A stretch of DNA of 33,664 nucleotides from Patescibacteria group bacterium (GTDB taxonomy: Bacteria; Patescibacteriota; Minisyncoccia; Moranbacterales; UBA2206): positions 1 to 33,664 of the forward strand of contig JAUPKF010000012.1 of the NCBI GenBank assembly GCA_030837625.1, read 5' to 3'. Shown here one piece after another: positions 14,412-22,350 of the stretch. The notes beneath the pieces are model-generated. The model was not told the DNA's origin, made no database searches, and worked only from the letters and a program-made list of their open reading frames with translations. Made by a program: the position numbers and the translations under genes. Position 1 is the first letter of the stretch, and every line of letters begins with the position of its first letter.

Positions 14412-15579
14412 TTTTCAAAAGATTTTTATACACATCCAAAGTTTCTCTTGCCGTCTTTTCCCAATTGAATTTGTCCACTTGCTTTTTCCCTTTTTCGCGG
14501 TATTCGTTTTTCAGGTTTTCATCCGCGGCAAACTTGAGCATCGCGTCGGCAATCTCTTGGGTATTTCGCGGATCGATGAGCATCGCCGCGTCGCCGGCCA
14601 CTTCCGGAATAGAAGAAACGCCTGACACGATCGCCGGAGTGCCGGTAGCGAACGCTTCCAAAACCGTCGTGCCGAAGCCTTCATAAAGCGAAGGCATCAC
14701 AAAAAAGTCGGCGTTTTTGAAAAGCGGCACCAGCTCGTCGCCGATAATGTAGCCGGTGAAAATAACGTCTTTGGCGATTACCAGATCCTTGGCGATTTGC
14801 TTATACTCGGAAGCCAGCCAGCCGTTCTTTCCGGCAATAACCAATTTATGGGCGCATTTCGAAGAGTTTTTCAGACAATTTTCTTTGAAAATCTTGAAAG
14901 CCTCAAAAAGCCGGGTGATGTTTTTCACTGGTTCCAGCGTTCCCAAGAACAAAATGTACTTTTTCTCGCCGTTGATGCCGTATTTTTCCAGCACTTTTTC
15001 CCGCGCCACTTTCGATTCTTCAAAAAATCTTTTGTCAAAACCGCTGTAAATCACGCTTACCCGTTCCGACGGACAATGGAAAGTTTCGCAGATGTCTTTT
15101 TTGGTCGATTCGGAAACGGCGATAATTTTGTCGGCTTTCCCCGCCATCAGGTTCATCGTGGCTTTGGTCTTGGCTCTTTTGACGCGAGGAAAAACTTCCG
15201 GCACTTTGTACGCCGCCATATCATGGAACGTCACCACCATTTTCCCGCGATACGCCGCCGGGATGCGGCTCATCGGCGAAGTAGCGTGGAGCACGTCCAA
15301 TTTTTCCCGCACCAGCGTAGCTGTTCCCAAAATTTCGTTATACGCTCCCGGCAGATACTTCTTGTAATCCGAAAACGGATAAAATTTTATCTTTACGTTC
15401 GGCCGGCTGAATTTTTTGATATCCTTTTCCCGCACGCGAAAATCAAAGAAAATCACGTACTCGTTTTCTTTGTCGATTTCCAAAAGATAGCGGATCAACT
15501 GGTAGGTGTAGTGCCCTACCCCGATCGCGTCGCCTTTCTCCGGGTTCAAAATTGTCCTGGCGTCTATTCCTATTCTCAT
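14404..15579 (-). CDS. glycosyltransferase family 4 (GT-B), mannosyltransferase-like
   Basis: 391 residues. The N-terminal GT-B half starts MRIGIDARTI and has GVGHYTYQLIRYL. The C-terminal half carries ILFLGTLEPVKNITRLFEAF, VIAGKNGW, VIFTGYI and PSLYEGFGTTVLEAFATGTP, the E-x7-E donor site of family GT4, then the usual PEVAGDAAMLIDP. Such enzymes transfer sugars from nucleotide donors to surface glycans; the actual sugar and acceptor are unknown. It leads the ileS operon and overlaps ileS by eight bases, an odd functional pairing probably reflecting compact operons. No Shine-Dalgarno is visible. Confidence 0.92.
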   Translation of the reverse strand: MRIGIDARTILNPEKGDAIGVGHYTYQLIRYLLEIDKENEYVIFFDFRVREKDIKKFSRPNVKIKFYPFSDYKKYLPGAYNEILGTATLVREKLDVLHATSPMSRIPAAYRGKMVVTFHDMAAYKVPEVFPRVKRAKTKATMNLMAGKADKIIAVSESTKKDICETFHCPSERVSVIYSGFDKRFFEESKVAREKVLEKYGINGEKKYILFLGTLEPVKNITRLFEAFKIFKENCLKNSSKCAHKLVIAGKNGWLASEYKQIAKDLVIAKDVIFTGYIIGDELVPLFKNADFFVMPSLYEGFGTTVLEAFATGTPAIVSGVSSIPEVAGDAAMLIDPRNTQEIADAMLKFAADENLKNEYREKGKKQVDKFNWEKTARETLDVYKNLLKNV

Positions 15580-15739
15580 ATATTTGTAAGGTTTTTATTC
15601 GATTTAACTGCTTTCAGTCTATAACTTTTTCCCGAAAAAGTCCAGCATCGGTCTTATTGAAAAAAGAAAATCTCAAAATGGAAAATGACAGATAAAAATA
15701 AAAAATGTTTTAACAATTTTACATTCTACATTGTCATTT
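15580..15739. other. AT-rich gap with inverted repeat
   Basis: AAATGACAGATAAAAATAAA and its near-complement (TTTTTATTTTTGA near 15740) form an imperfect inverted repeat, and a short ACTTTTTC/GAAAAAGT hairpin lies at about 15620-15640. The repeat runs into the 3' end of rnhB, whose last residues (SKCKNQK) are repeat-encoded. Confidence 0.5.
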
Positions 15740-16483
15740 TTATTTTTGATTCTTGCATTTTGATTTTATGAGGCTTCTGATAGGCTCAAACGATTTTCTA
15801 TGAATTTCGCATGATCCAAATTCCCGAATCTTAGCCATATGCGCCGCTGTGCCATATCCCTTATGCTTGTCAAAACAATACTCCGGGTACTTCTCGTGAA
15901 ACTCCCGCATAATCCGGTCTCGCGTCACTTTGGCCACAATCGACGCCGCCGAAATGCTTTTAACGATCTTATCGCCGTTGACAATGGCGCGTTGCTCGAT
16001 GCTCAAATTCGGAATGCTCTTATTTCCGTCAACCAAGATTATGTATTTAGTATCTGGTATTTGGTATCTGGTATTAAAATCTTGAATTTTGCATTGTAAT
16101 TTTGCATTTTGCCTTTTGATTTTTGATCTTAGCTGTGAAACAGCGCTCTTCATCGCCAAATACGTCGCTTCAAGTATATTTATTCTATCAATTGTCCGAT
16201 GGTCGCAAATCCCGACACCGACATAAAAATTTTCAAAAATAAAATCATACAGGCTTTCCCGCTGCTTCTCTGAAAGAGTCTTAGAATCGCGAATGAGTTG
16301 AGACATCGGATGTCGGGACAAGGTATCTTCTTGCCGCAAGACATCCGATGTCCGAAGAGTGCAAGCGCAAGCGACGACTGGTCCGGCAAGCGGCCCTCTC
16401 CCCGCCTCGTCAATCCCGATAACAAAATCATACCCGCTATCGAATAGCTCACGCTCATGTTCAAAACTTGACTCGTTTTTCAT
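15740..16483 (-). CDS. rnhB: ribonuclease HII with two repeat-encoded insertions
   Basis: Cuts RNA in RNA-DNA hybrids and removes misincorporated ribonucleotides. The DEDD active site is visible: GIDEAGRGPLAGPV (D24, E25), VDGNKS and VTRDRIM, with KHKGYGT near the end. 247 residues against roughly 200 for the family. The extra length is explained by two insertions: about 20 residues after ACTLR (TSDVLRQEDTLSRHP), coded by a 12-bp inverted repeat at 16303-16351, and about 25 residues before YIILVDG (KIKRQNAKLQCKIQDFN...), coded by a simple repeat at about 16037-16130. The C-terminal tail also comes from a repeat. The catalytic residues are untouched, so the enzyme is probably active. No Shine-Dalgarno. 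Confidence 0.93.
   Translation of the reverse strand: MKNESSFEHERELFDSGYDFVIGIDEAGRGPLAGPVVACACTLRTSDVLRQEDTLSRHPMSQLIRDSKTLSEKQRESLYDFIFENFYVGVGICDHRTIDRINILEATYLAMKSAVSQLRSKIKRQNAKLQCKIQDFNTRYQIPDTKYIILVDGNKSIPNLSIEQRAIVNGDKIVKSISAASIVAKVTRDRIMREFHEKYPEYCFDKHKGYGTAAHMAKIREFGSCEIHRKSFEPIRSLIKSKCKNQK
16037..16130. repeat. simple repeat inside rnhB
   Basis: Tandem ATCTGGTATTTGGTATCTGG units followed by TTTTGCATT units; the TTTTGCATT motif also appears at 15750-15770. It encodes the Lys/Gln-rich insertion before the second active-site Asp. Confidence 0.6.
16303..16351. repeat. 12-bp inverted repeat inside rnhB
   Basis: ACATCGGATGTC (16303-16314) and GACATCCGATGT (16340-16351) are exact reverse complements, read in frame as an extra loop next to the first active-site motif. 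Confidence 0.75.
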
Positions 16484-16600
16484 AATGTGGGAAAATAACT
16501 TGGTGTTTTTGTTTCAGTTCTTTCCGAATTATTTCCAAACTCATCTTACCATGGAAGAATGGGTTTGGATATAATAATATTGAATTCAAAATGAAAAAGA

Positions 16601-16624
16601 ATCCGGAAACCCGGATCTTTTTTG
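16601..16624. terminator. small bidirectional terminator hairpin
   Basis: ATCCGG-AAAC-CCGGAT followed by CTTTTTTG on the plus strand; on the minus strand it is followed by TCTTTTTC. No plus-strand gene ends here, so it may end transcripts entering from the 16728-17067 unit. Confidence 0.55.
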
Positions 16625-16627
16625 TTA

Positions 16628-16722
16628 CTTTACGAACTACGAAATGAGCGAGCTACGAAACCTTTGCATTCCCATCTTTTCGTATTTTCGTATTTCGTAT
16701 TAATTTTGTATTTCGTAACCAT
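16628..16722. repeat. dispersed TACGAA/TTCGTA inverted repeat, copy 4
   Basis: TTTACGAACTACGAAATGAG on the left and TTTCGTATTTCGTATTAA / TTTCGTAACC on the right form an imperfect hairpin. Confidence 0.65.
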
Positions 16723-16727
16723 AAAAA

Positions 16728-17067
16728 AACCCACTAAGATTAGTGGGGGGTGGGACGTGGCTTTGCCACGGAGAGACTCATGAAGCCTCCCAAGATGCGC
16801 TGGGCATCGTGAATGCCCGGCAAAGCCATCGTCCCAGAAGGTAGGAGCGGCGCGATCACACTGTGAACAAAGCCAACCCAGCGAGAATCGCCGTCTCCAC
16901 CCGAAGAAAGTTTGTCCGGGATTTTAGGAAACCGCACCCGAACTTGGCGTTCCCTCATCGGCAAATTTATAGCTTTTCCCGCTCCTTTCGGGAATAACAT
17001 CTTTGTTTGGCGCCTGCCGACAACTGGCGCGAAACCAAAGGCAGCATTTTCATCTCTATTGGGGGGT
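16728..17067 (-). ncRNA. GC-rich transcript of unknown nature, possible structured RNA
   Basis: A promoter (17074-17103) and a terminator (CCCACTAA/TTAGTGGG then T7, 16727-16746) bracket about 340 nt that are clearly richer in G+C than the flanks. Many small hairpins are visible on the minus strand: GGGCAT/ATGCCC, CGTGGC/GCCACG, TTCCCG/CGGGAA with AAAGGAG in the loop, GCGA/TCGC, GAAC/GTTC and GCGCC/GGCGC. Searches by eye for tmRNA (T-loop, CCA end, tag ORF) and RNase P signatures (GAGGAAAGTCC, ACAGAAA) found neither. The alternative is the small protein entered separately. Confidence 0.4.
16740..17000 (-). CDS. possible 86-aa protein in the same transcript (uncertain)
   Basis: An open frame from ATG 17000 to a stop inside the terminator stem. 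No usable ribosome site precedes either this ATG or the in-frame ATG at residue 15. The peptide is basic and Pro/Gly-rich with no recognised motif. Evidence for it: it stays open through the whole GC-rich unit. Evidence against: the stop lies in the terminator stem, there is no initiation signal, and there are abundant hairpins. A structured RNA seems at least as likely. Confidence 0.25.
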   Translation of the reverse strand: MLFPKGAGKAINLPMRERQVRVRFPKIPDKLSSGGDGDSRWVGFVHSVIAPLLPSGTMALPGIHDAQRILGGFMSLSVAKPRPTPH

Positions 17068-17073
17068 ACTTTA

Positions 17074-17103
17074 TTTCTATCACAACTCCCGTTTTTGTGT
17101 CAA
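17074..17103 (-). promoter_or_regulatory. promoter of the 16728-17067 unit
   Basis: Minus strand: perfect TTGACA (17098-17103), an 18-base spacer and TAGAAA (17074-17079). Confidence 0.5.
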
Positions 17104-17107
17104 ATAA

Positions 17108-17140
17108 TTTACGAACTACGAAATGAGCGAAATACGAAAC
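17108..17140. repeat. dispersed TACGAA repeat, copy 5 (single arm)
   Basis: TTTACGAACTACGAAATGAG plus CGAAATACGAAACG. The matching second arm is absent here. Confidence 0.6.
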
Positions 17141-17171
17141 GCTGAAAAACCAAATCCTTCATGATTCTTAA

Positions 17172-17320
17172 AACTTATGCTATACTATTTTCATAATCAT
17201 CCTGCCGAACTCCAGCGAGCAATCCGGGGCAAGGAGGATAACAAAAAAAAATGTTACTACCTCTATTATTTAATCACAATAAATCTAACTACTCTTTACA
17301 GGTAGTTTTTATTTTCTAAA
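17172..17320 (+). promoter_or_regulatory. extended -10 promoter and leader upstream of dnaE
   Basis: TATGC directly before TATACT (17181-17186) forms an extended -10; the -35 is weak. The leader carries CAAGGAGG (17230-17237) followed by only a very short frame from ATG 17250. Then comes a long-loop hairpin ACTACCT/AGGTAGT ending in TTTTTATTTTC near 17310, which could act as an attenuator or simply a terminator. Confidence 0.45.
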
Positions 17321-17452
17321 AATTTCTAATTCATCTAATTTCTAATTCATCTAATAAAATTTCCAATGCCAAATTCCTAAATTTTGCTATTTGGTTTATT
17401 TGACCTTTTATTAGGTGAATTAGGTAATTAGACAATTAGGTGAATTCAAAAT
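17320..17452. repeat. AT-rich inverted repeat (CACCTAAT family) before dnaE
   Basis: A left arm of TTCTAATTCATCTAAT units and a right arm of ATTAGGTGAATTAGG units, joined by a TTTGGCATT-type centre. A second copy of the same design lies at 32525-32655, directly before thrS. Confidence 0.65.
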
Positions 17453-17461
17453 CGCGCCCAC

Positions 17462-20400
17462 ATGGAAGCACAGCCAAAATTTACACACCTCCACGTCCAT
17501 ACGCATTATTCTCTATTAGATGGATTGGCCAAGATCGACGACATCCTTGACCGCGCCAAAGAGTTGGGAATGGACAGTCTCGCCATCACCGATCACGGCG
17601 TGCTTTATGGCGCCATTGAATTTTCCATCAAAGCCAAAGAAAAAGGCATCAAGCCCATCATCGGCTGCGAAATGTATCTGACCGCCGGCGACCACCAAAG
17701 CCGCAACAACACCCAGGAAGACAAAACCCGCTACCATCTCATCTTGCTTTGCAAAAATAATGCCGGCTACAAAAATTTAATGAAGCTGATCTCTATCGCC
17801 CACCTGGAAGGTTTTTATTATAAACCCCGCGTCAACCGCGAAATTTTGAAAAAACATTCTGAAGGCCTCATCGCCCTCTCGGCTTGCGTCGAAGGCGAGG
17901 TGCCAGCGGCGGCCGTGACGGGAAATTTGGAAAAAGCCGAAGCGCTGGCGCTGGAATACCAAAATATTTTCGGAAAAGGAAACTTCTATTTAGAAATCCA
18001 GCACCATCCCAAATTTCCCAACCAAGCCACGGCCAACAACGCTCTCATAGAAATATCCAAAAAGCACAACATCCCGCTGGTTGCCACCAATGACATCCAT
18101 TACGCCAAAAAAGAAGACGCCGAGATTCACGATATTCTTCTTTGTATTCAAACCAACCGCAAAGTCGAAGACCAGAACCGGATGAACATGATGGATTTCG
18201 ATCTTTGGCTCAAAAGCCCCGAGGAAATGCGCGCCCATTTCGCGCACATTCCCGAGGCTCTGGAAAACACCCAAAAAATCGTAGAGCAGTGCCAGCTGGA
18301 GATAAAACTAGGCGAAACCCAACTCCCCCATTTCGACGTACCGGAGGGAAAAACACCCGAATCATATTTGAGAGAATTGACAGAAAAGGGACTCCGCGAA
18401 AAATTTAGCGACAACATCACCGAACAGCACAAGGAGCGAATGGAATATGAGTTGGGCGTGATTGAAAAAACCGGCTTCGCTTCCTACTTTCTTATTGTGG
18501 CTGATTTCGTCAACTGGGCCAAAAGCCAAGGCATCGTCGTGGGGCCGGGACGCGGAAGCGCCGCCGGCAGTTTTGTGTCGTATCTTACCGGCATAACCAA
18601 TATTGATCCGATTAAATATGATTTACTTTTCGAAAGATTCCTGAACCCGGAAAGAATTTCCATGCCGGACGTAGATATGGACTTCGCCGACACCCGCCGT
18701 GACGAAGTATTGGATTACGTCCGTAAGAAATACGGCAACGACCACGTGGCGCAAATCATCACTTTCGGAACTATGGCGGCGCGCGCCGCCATCCGCGACG
18801 CCGGACGCGCCCTGAACTTGCCTTACAGTTTTTGCGACCAGACCGCCAAGATGATTCCGATGTTCTCCACCATCCCTCAAGCGCTGGAAAATACCAAAGA
18901 ATTTTCCGACCTTTACAAAAATACTCCCGACGGAAAGAAACTGATTGACAGCGCCGCCCGTTTGGAGGGCGTGGCGCGCCACGCCTCGATGCACGCTTGC
19001 GGAGTAGTCATCACCCCCGAACCGGTTACAGAGTATTCTCCATTGCAAAAGATAACCAAAAAAGGCAAAGACGGAATTGAAGGGACGGTAACCCAGTACT
19101 CTTCTTCCACCAAATCCAGCTACATTGAAAAAATCGGTCTTCTCAAGATGGACTTTTTGGGACTCAAAAACCTGACCATCATCCAAAACACCTTGCGCAT
19201 CGTCCGAAAAATACATGGAGTTGACATTGATATTGAAAAGATACCCCTGGATGACAAGAAAGCTTACCGGCTTTTGCAAGATGCCCAAACCACCGGCGTG
19301 TTTCAATTGGAAAGTTCCGGAATGAAAAGATATCTAAAGCTTCTCGCCCCCAATGTTTTTGAAGACATCATAGCCATGGTGGCGCTATACCGCCCCGGTC
19401 CAATGGACTGGATTCCGGACTTCATCTCCCGGAAACACGGCGAGAAACAAGTCCAATACCTTCACCCCAAACTGAAGCCCATCTTAGAAAAAACTTACGG
19501 CATCGCGGTTTATCAAGAACAGGTGATGCAAATCGCCCAAGCGCTGGCCGGTTTTTCCCTCTCTGAAGCGGACGTACTGCGAAAAGCCATGGGTAAAAAA
19601 ATCTTCACTCTTATTCAAGAGGAAAAGAAAAAATTCGTCCGAGGGTGCATCGACGAAGGCATCACGCAAACTGTTGCCGAAAAAGTCTTCTCTTTCATCG
19701 AACCCTTCGCCGGTTACGGGTTTAACAGATCACACGCCGCTTGCTACGCCCTTATCGGCTATCAAACCGCCTACCTCAAGGCTCATTATCCTGCGCCGTT
19801 TATGGCGGCTCTGCTCACCTCCGACCAGGACAATATCGACCGCGTCGCTATTGAAGTATCCGAATGCCGCGAAATGGGAATCGAGGTGCTCCCGCCGGAT
19901 GTCAACGAAAGTTTCGAGGAATTTGCGGTGATAGCGCGGACTGGAGCTGACGTAACGCAGACAGACGCGGACGATAAAATACAAACCGGTACAGAACGAA
20001 TCAGGTTTGGTCTCAACGCCATCAAAAACGTCGGCCACACCGTGGCTAAAGAAATCGTAGAAGAAAGAAAGCGCGGCGGACGCTTCAAAAGCCTGACTGA
20101 CTTGATCGAACGTGTCACCCACAAAGATCTTAATAAAAAATCCCTGGAAGCGCTGGCCAAAGTCGGGGCGCTGGACGGTCTAGCCGAAAGAAACCAAGTC
20201 ATCTCATCCGTGGAGAACATAATCTCCCATTCCAAAAAAGTCCAAGCGCAAAAAGAATCCAATCAAATCAGCCTTTTTGGGCAAGAAGAAATCGCTCTGC
20301 CCGAAATACAGCTGGTTTCAATTGAACCCGCTTCCAAAAAAGACCGCCTTTCCTGGGAAAAAGAACTTCTGGGCCTTTACATCTCCGACCACCCGGTCAG

Positions 20401-21103
20401 AGACTACCAAGAATATTTTAGAAAAATGGCTCTACCCATCCGAGATATTACACCGGAAATCGTCGGACAAAACATCAGCATCGGAGGCGTCATTACCAAG
20501 ATCCAAAAAATTACACTCAAGAATAAAAATACGATGCTTTTCGTAACGGTTGAAGACACTGATTCTAAAATAGAAATTTTGGTCTTTCCTAAAGTCTTGG
20601 AAACAACCGGCTCTCTTTGGCAAGAAGACAAAATAATCTTAGCTTCCGGCCGTCTTTCTGACAAAGACGGCGCTTTCAAGCTTTTAGCCGATAGCGTGAA
20701 GTCCGTCAACCAGCAGGAACTGGAAAATTTCAAGAGAGTTTTGGCCACACAAACTAAAAACGGAAATTCTCATCCTCCTCTCCCATACTCGAGAGAGGAT
20801 GCCCCGACGTACTCGTCGGGGCAGGAGAGGGCGCATAACTCGTCTATCGTCAAAGAAACTTCCCCACGGTACGCGCGAGAAAACGCTCAACCCAAACTTC
20901 TTATCACTTTCCCGCCAAACTTTGACAAGGAAATCCTGAAGCAACTTTCCGCTTATTTCGACCATTGCGATTTGGGCGCGCTGAAAGTTTACCTCCAAAT
21001 CGGCAACACCAAACTCGAAACGCCCTATTGCATCAAACAAATCGACGGCCTCCCCGAAGCCGTCCGAAAAATCATCCCCGAGGGAAGAGTAGAAATAAGA
21101 TAA
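17462..21103 (+). CDS. dnaE: DNA polymerase III alpha subunit
   Basis: The replicative polymerase, 1213 residues, DnaE1 type. PHP domain from THLHVHTHYSLLDG (8-21). Palm motifs are GPGRGSAAGS (about 361-370), PDVDMDF with catalytic D403 and D405, and KMDFLGLKNL with the third Asp (about 562). The fingers region includes YRPGPMDWIPDF and GYGFNRSHAACYA. A helix-hairpin-helix follows (FGLNAIKNVG), then an OB domain (ISIGGVITKIQ) and a C-terminal module. Between the OB fold and the last module sits an insertion (SHPPLPYSREDAPTYSSGQE...) coded by nested palindromes at 20777-20830. No Shine-Dalgarno; ATG 17462 fits the family start well. It is a one-gene unit behind its own leader. Confidence 0.96.
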   Translation: MEAQPKFTHLHVHTHYSLLDGLAKIDDILDRAKELGMDSLAITDHGVLYGAIEFSIKAKEKGIKPIIGCEMYLTAGDHQSRNNTQEDKTRYHLILLCKNNAGYKNLMKLISIAHLEGFYYKPRVNREILKKHSEGLIALSACVEGEVPAAAVTGNLEKAEALALEYQNIFGKGNFYLEIQHHPKFPNQATANNALIEISKKHNIPLVATNDIHYAKKEDAEIHDILLCIQTNRKVEDQNRMNMMDFDLWLKSPEEMRAHFAHIPEALENTQKIVEQCQLEIKLGETQLPHFDVPEGKTPESYLRELTEKGLREKFSDNITEQHKERMEYELGVIEKTGFASYFLIVADFVNWAKSQGIVVGPGRGSAAGSFVSYLTGITNIDPIKYDLLFERFLNPERISMPDVDMDFADTRRDEVLDYVRKKYGNDHVAQIITFGTMAARAAIRDAGRALNLPYSFCDQTAKMIPMFSTIPQALENTKEFSDLYKNTPDGKKLIDSAARLEGVARHASMHACGVVITPEPVTEYSPLQKITKKGKDGIEGTVTQYSSSTKSSYIEKIGLLKMDFLGLKNLTIIQNTLRIVRKIHGVDIDIEKIPLDDKKAYRLLQDAQTTGVFQLESSGMKRYLKLLAPNVFEDIIAMVALYRPGPMDWIPDFISRKHGEKQVQYLHPKLKPILEKTYGIAVYQEQVMQIAQALAGFSLSEADVLRKAMGKKIFTLIQEEKKKFVRGCIDEGITQTVAEKVFSFIEPFAGYGFNRSHAACYALIGYQTAYLKAHYPAPFMAALLTSDQDNIDRVAIEVSECREMGIEVLPPDVNESFEEFAVIARTGADVTQTDADDKIQTGTERIRFGLNAIKNVGHTVAKEIVEERKRGGRFKSLTDLIERVTHKDLNKKSLEALAKVGALDGLAERNQVISSVENIISHSKKVQAQKESNQISLFGQEEIALPEIQLVSIEPASKKDRLSWEKELLGLYISDHPVRDYQEYFRKMALPIRDITPEIVGQNISIGGVITKIQKITLKNKNTMLFVTVEDTDSKIEILVFPKVLETTGSLWQEDKIILASGRLSDKDGAFKLLADSVKSVNQQELENFKRVLATQTKNGNSHPPLPYSREDAPTYSSGQERAHNSSIVKETSPRYARENAQPKLLITFPPNFDKEILKQLSAYFDHCDLGALKVYLQIGNTKLETPYCIKQIDGLPEAVRKIIPEGRVEIR
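20777..20830. repeat. nested palindromic insertion inside dnaE
   Basis: The inner stem GCCCCGACG-TACT-CGTCGGGGC (20801-20822) lies within the outer pair CCTCTCC (20777-20783) / GGAGAGG (20824-20830). Read in frame in the linker before the C-terminal module of DnaE. Confidence 0.75.
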
Positions 21104-21106
21104 AAT

Positions 21107-21259
21107 AGGGTTTGTGCGTTTGATTCGTACCGTTGAGTCCATGAAGGCTCGCCAATAAGATAGAAATTTCCGGAACTGTACAATATTGGAGTATGCAATT
21201 ATAGAAAACAAACGTTCAGCCGGAATCACGAAACGGGACGAGGCAAACGCACAAAACCT
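21107..21259. repeat. 153-bp element with inverted ends (TGTGCGTTTG)
   Basis: AGGGTTTGTGCGTTTG at the left and CAAACGCACAAAACCT at the right, extended by TCGTACCGTT against AACGGGACGA. It fills almost all of the gap between the dnaE and ygjP-like stops and may also end both transcripts. Confidence 0.65.
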
Positions 21260-21272
21260 CAAAAAAGTTAAC

Positions 21273-21842
21273 TCATAACTTCCTGATTTCTTTTCGTATT
21301 TTTTTATACTCCGGCACGGTTTTTTCCACCAACTGCCAAAAGTTCGCCGAGTGGTTGAATTCTTTCAGGTGGCAAAGTTCGTGAACGATAATATAGTCGC
21401 GTTGAACATCGTTCAGAAGGATTATTTTCCAACTGAAGCTCAGATTACCCTTGCGACTACAACTCCCCCAACGAGTCTTCTGGTCGCGAATGGAAATATT
21501 GGCGAAGCTGAATCTATAGAATTGGTTGAAATATTTTGCCCTCTCTCTTGCCGCTTCTAGCGCTCTCCATTTGTTTGCCAAATAATCACTTCTGGTGCTC
21601 TTGGGCAAACGCTTGTCTTTGTGTTTTTCAAAATAATCAACCTTCTCAATAATCCAATTGATTTTGTCGTACAAGAATTCCTTGCCTCTCTCTAAACTCA
21701 AACGCCACGGGATAGTCAGCGAAACCGCTCCTTCGCAAGAAACCGAAAGCCGGACGCTCCTGGCGCGCCGGCTTTTTTTCAATCTATATTCTATTTCCCT
21801 TCCTCCAAAAACCAGCGTTTCTCTTTTCTCCTTGGGATTCAT
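21273..21842 (-). CDS. YgjP/DUF45-type zinc metallopeptidase-like protein
   Basis: 189 residues. The zinc site is HELCHLKEFNHS (HExxH with the third His in NHS). The preceding motif TRWGSCSRKGNLSFSW is the family hallmark (WGSCS). The N-terminal half contains RRARSVRLSVSCEG and VSLTIPWRLS strands typical of the family. The family resembles SprT/WSS1 peptidases; the physiological role is not firmly known, with DNA-protein crosslink or phage-defence links proposed for relatives. Its neighbour on the same strand is an alkyltransferase, so a DNA-repair setting is plausible. No Shine-Dalgarno. Confidence 0.9.
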   Translation of the reverse strand: MNPKEKRETLVFGGREIEYRLKKSRRARSVRLSVSCEGAVSLTIPWRLSLERGKEFLYDKINWIIEKVDYFEKHKDKRLPKSTRSDYLANKWRALEAARERAKYFNQFYRFSFANISIRDQKTRWGSCSRKGNLSFSWKIILLNDVQRDYIIVHELCHLKEFNHSANFWQLVEKTVPEYKKIRKEIRKL

Positions 21843-21857
21843 TTTTTAAAAAATAGT

Positions 21858-21935
21858 TTTACGAAATACAAAACGTTAGCATCTCGTCATCTTTTCGTAT
21901 TTCGCTCATTTCGTATTTCGTAAAACTAAAAAACA
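21858..21935. repeat. dispersed TACGAA/TTCGTA inverted repeat, copy 6
   Basis: AGTTTTACGAAATAC at the left mirrored by GTATTTCGTAAAACT at the right. It provides the last 20 or so codons of the alkyltransferase gene (SFTKYEMSEIRK...). Confidence 0.7.
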
Positions 21936-22287
21936 CACGTTTATTCTCAAAATCAACAACTCTCCCCTTTTCAACCAGAACTCCTTCTTTTCTAAGAAGT
22001 TTTATTTTATCGCCGCAACCGCTCGCGAATCCGCCGATTTCTCCGGTACTTTTGACAACACGGTGACACGGCACGACAGGCCCGCTTCGACTCGATAAAA
22101 CACCTCGTCGAATCGAGGCGAGCGCGAAAGGGTTTTTATTAAGCGCGTTGCCCACCGCCCGCGCGGACTTCGACCTTCCGATCGCTCTCGCGATATCCCG
22201 ATAAGTCGAAACTTTTCCCCGCGGAATCTTCTTCGTCGCAGCGTAAACCAGTTTTTGAAACAAAGTTATTTTATTTCCCATAATCAT
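21859..22287 (-). CDS. 6-O-methylguanine-DNA methyltransferase / alkyltransferase-like protein
   Basis: 142 residues, only the DNA-binding and active-site domain. KIPRGKVSTYRDIARAIG is the HTH, RAVGNALNKNPF holds the Arg finger, and PCHRVV carries the acceptor Cys, so it is an Ogt-type enzyme rather than an alkyltransferase-like protein lacking Cys. Between NPF and PCHRVV ordinary proteins have two to four residues; here about 17 (ALASIRRGVLSSRSGPV) are encoded by a palindromic repeat at 22083-22121. The C-terminal 20 residues come from the TACGAA repeat. The insertion is next to the active-site loop, so activity cannot be assumed. Confidence 0.88.
   Translation of the reverse strand: MIMGNKITLFQKLVYAATKKIPRGKVSTYRDIARAIGRSKSARAVGNALNKNPFALASIRRGVLSSRSGPVVPCHRVVKSTGEIGGFASGCGDKIKLLRKEGVLVEKGRVVDFENKRVFFSFTKYEMSEIRKDDEMLTFCIS
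22083..22121. repeat. palindromic insertion inside the ogt-like gene
   Basis: CGCTTCGACTCG and CGAATCGAGGCG form an imperfect inverted repeat (two mismatches), read in frame just before the PCHR motif. Confidence 0.6.
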
Positions 22288-22350
22288 AATACAATTTTCA
22301 TTATAGCATATTCAAATACCCGATATTTATCTTTGTAACAATCCGTTATC

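Noticed and set aside
16728-17067. tmRNA or RNase P RNA for the GC-rich transcript.
   Set aside because: No T-loop/CCA end, no tag frame ending in ALAA, and none of the RNase P core motifs were found on either strand. TTGGTTTCG alone is not enough for tmRNA.
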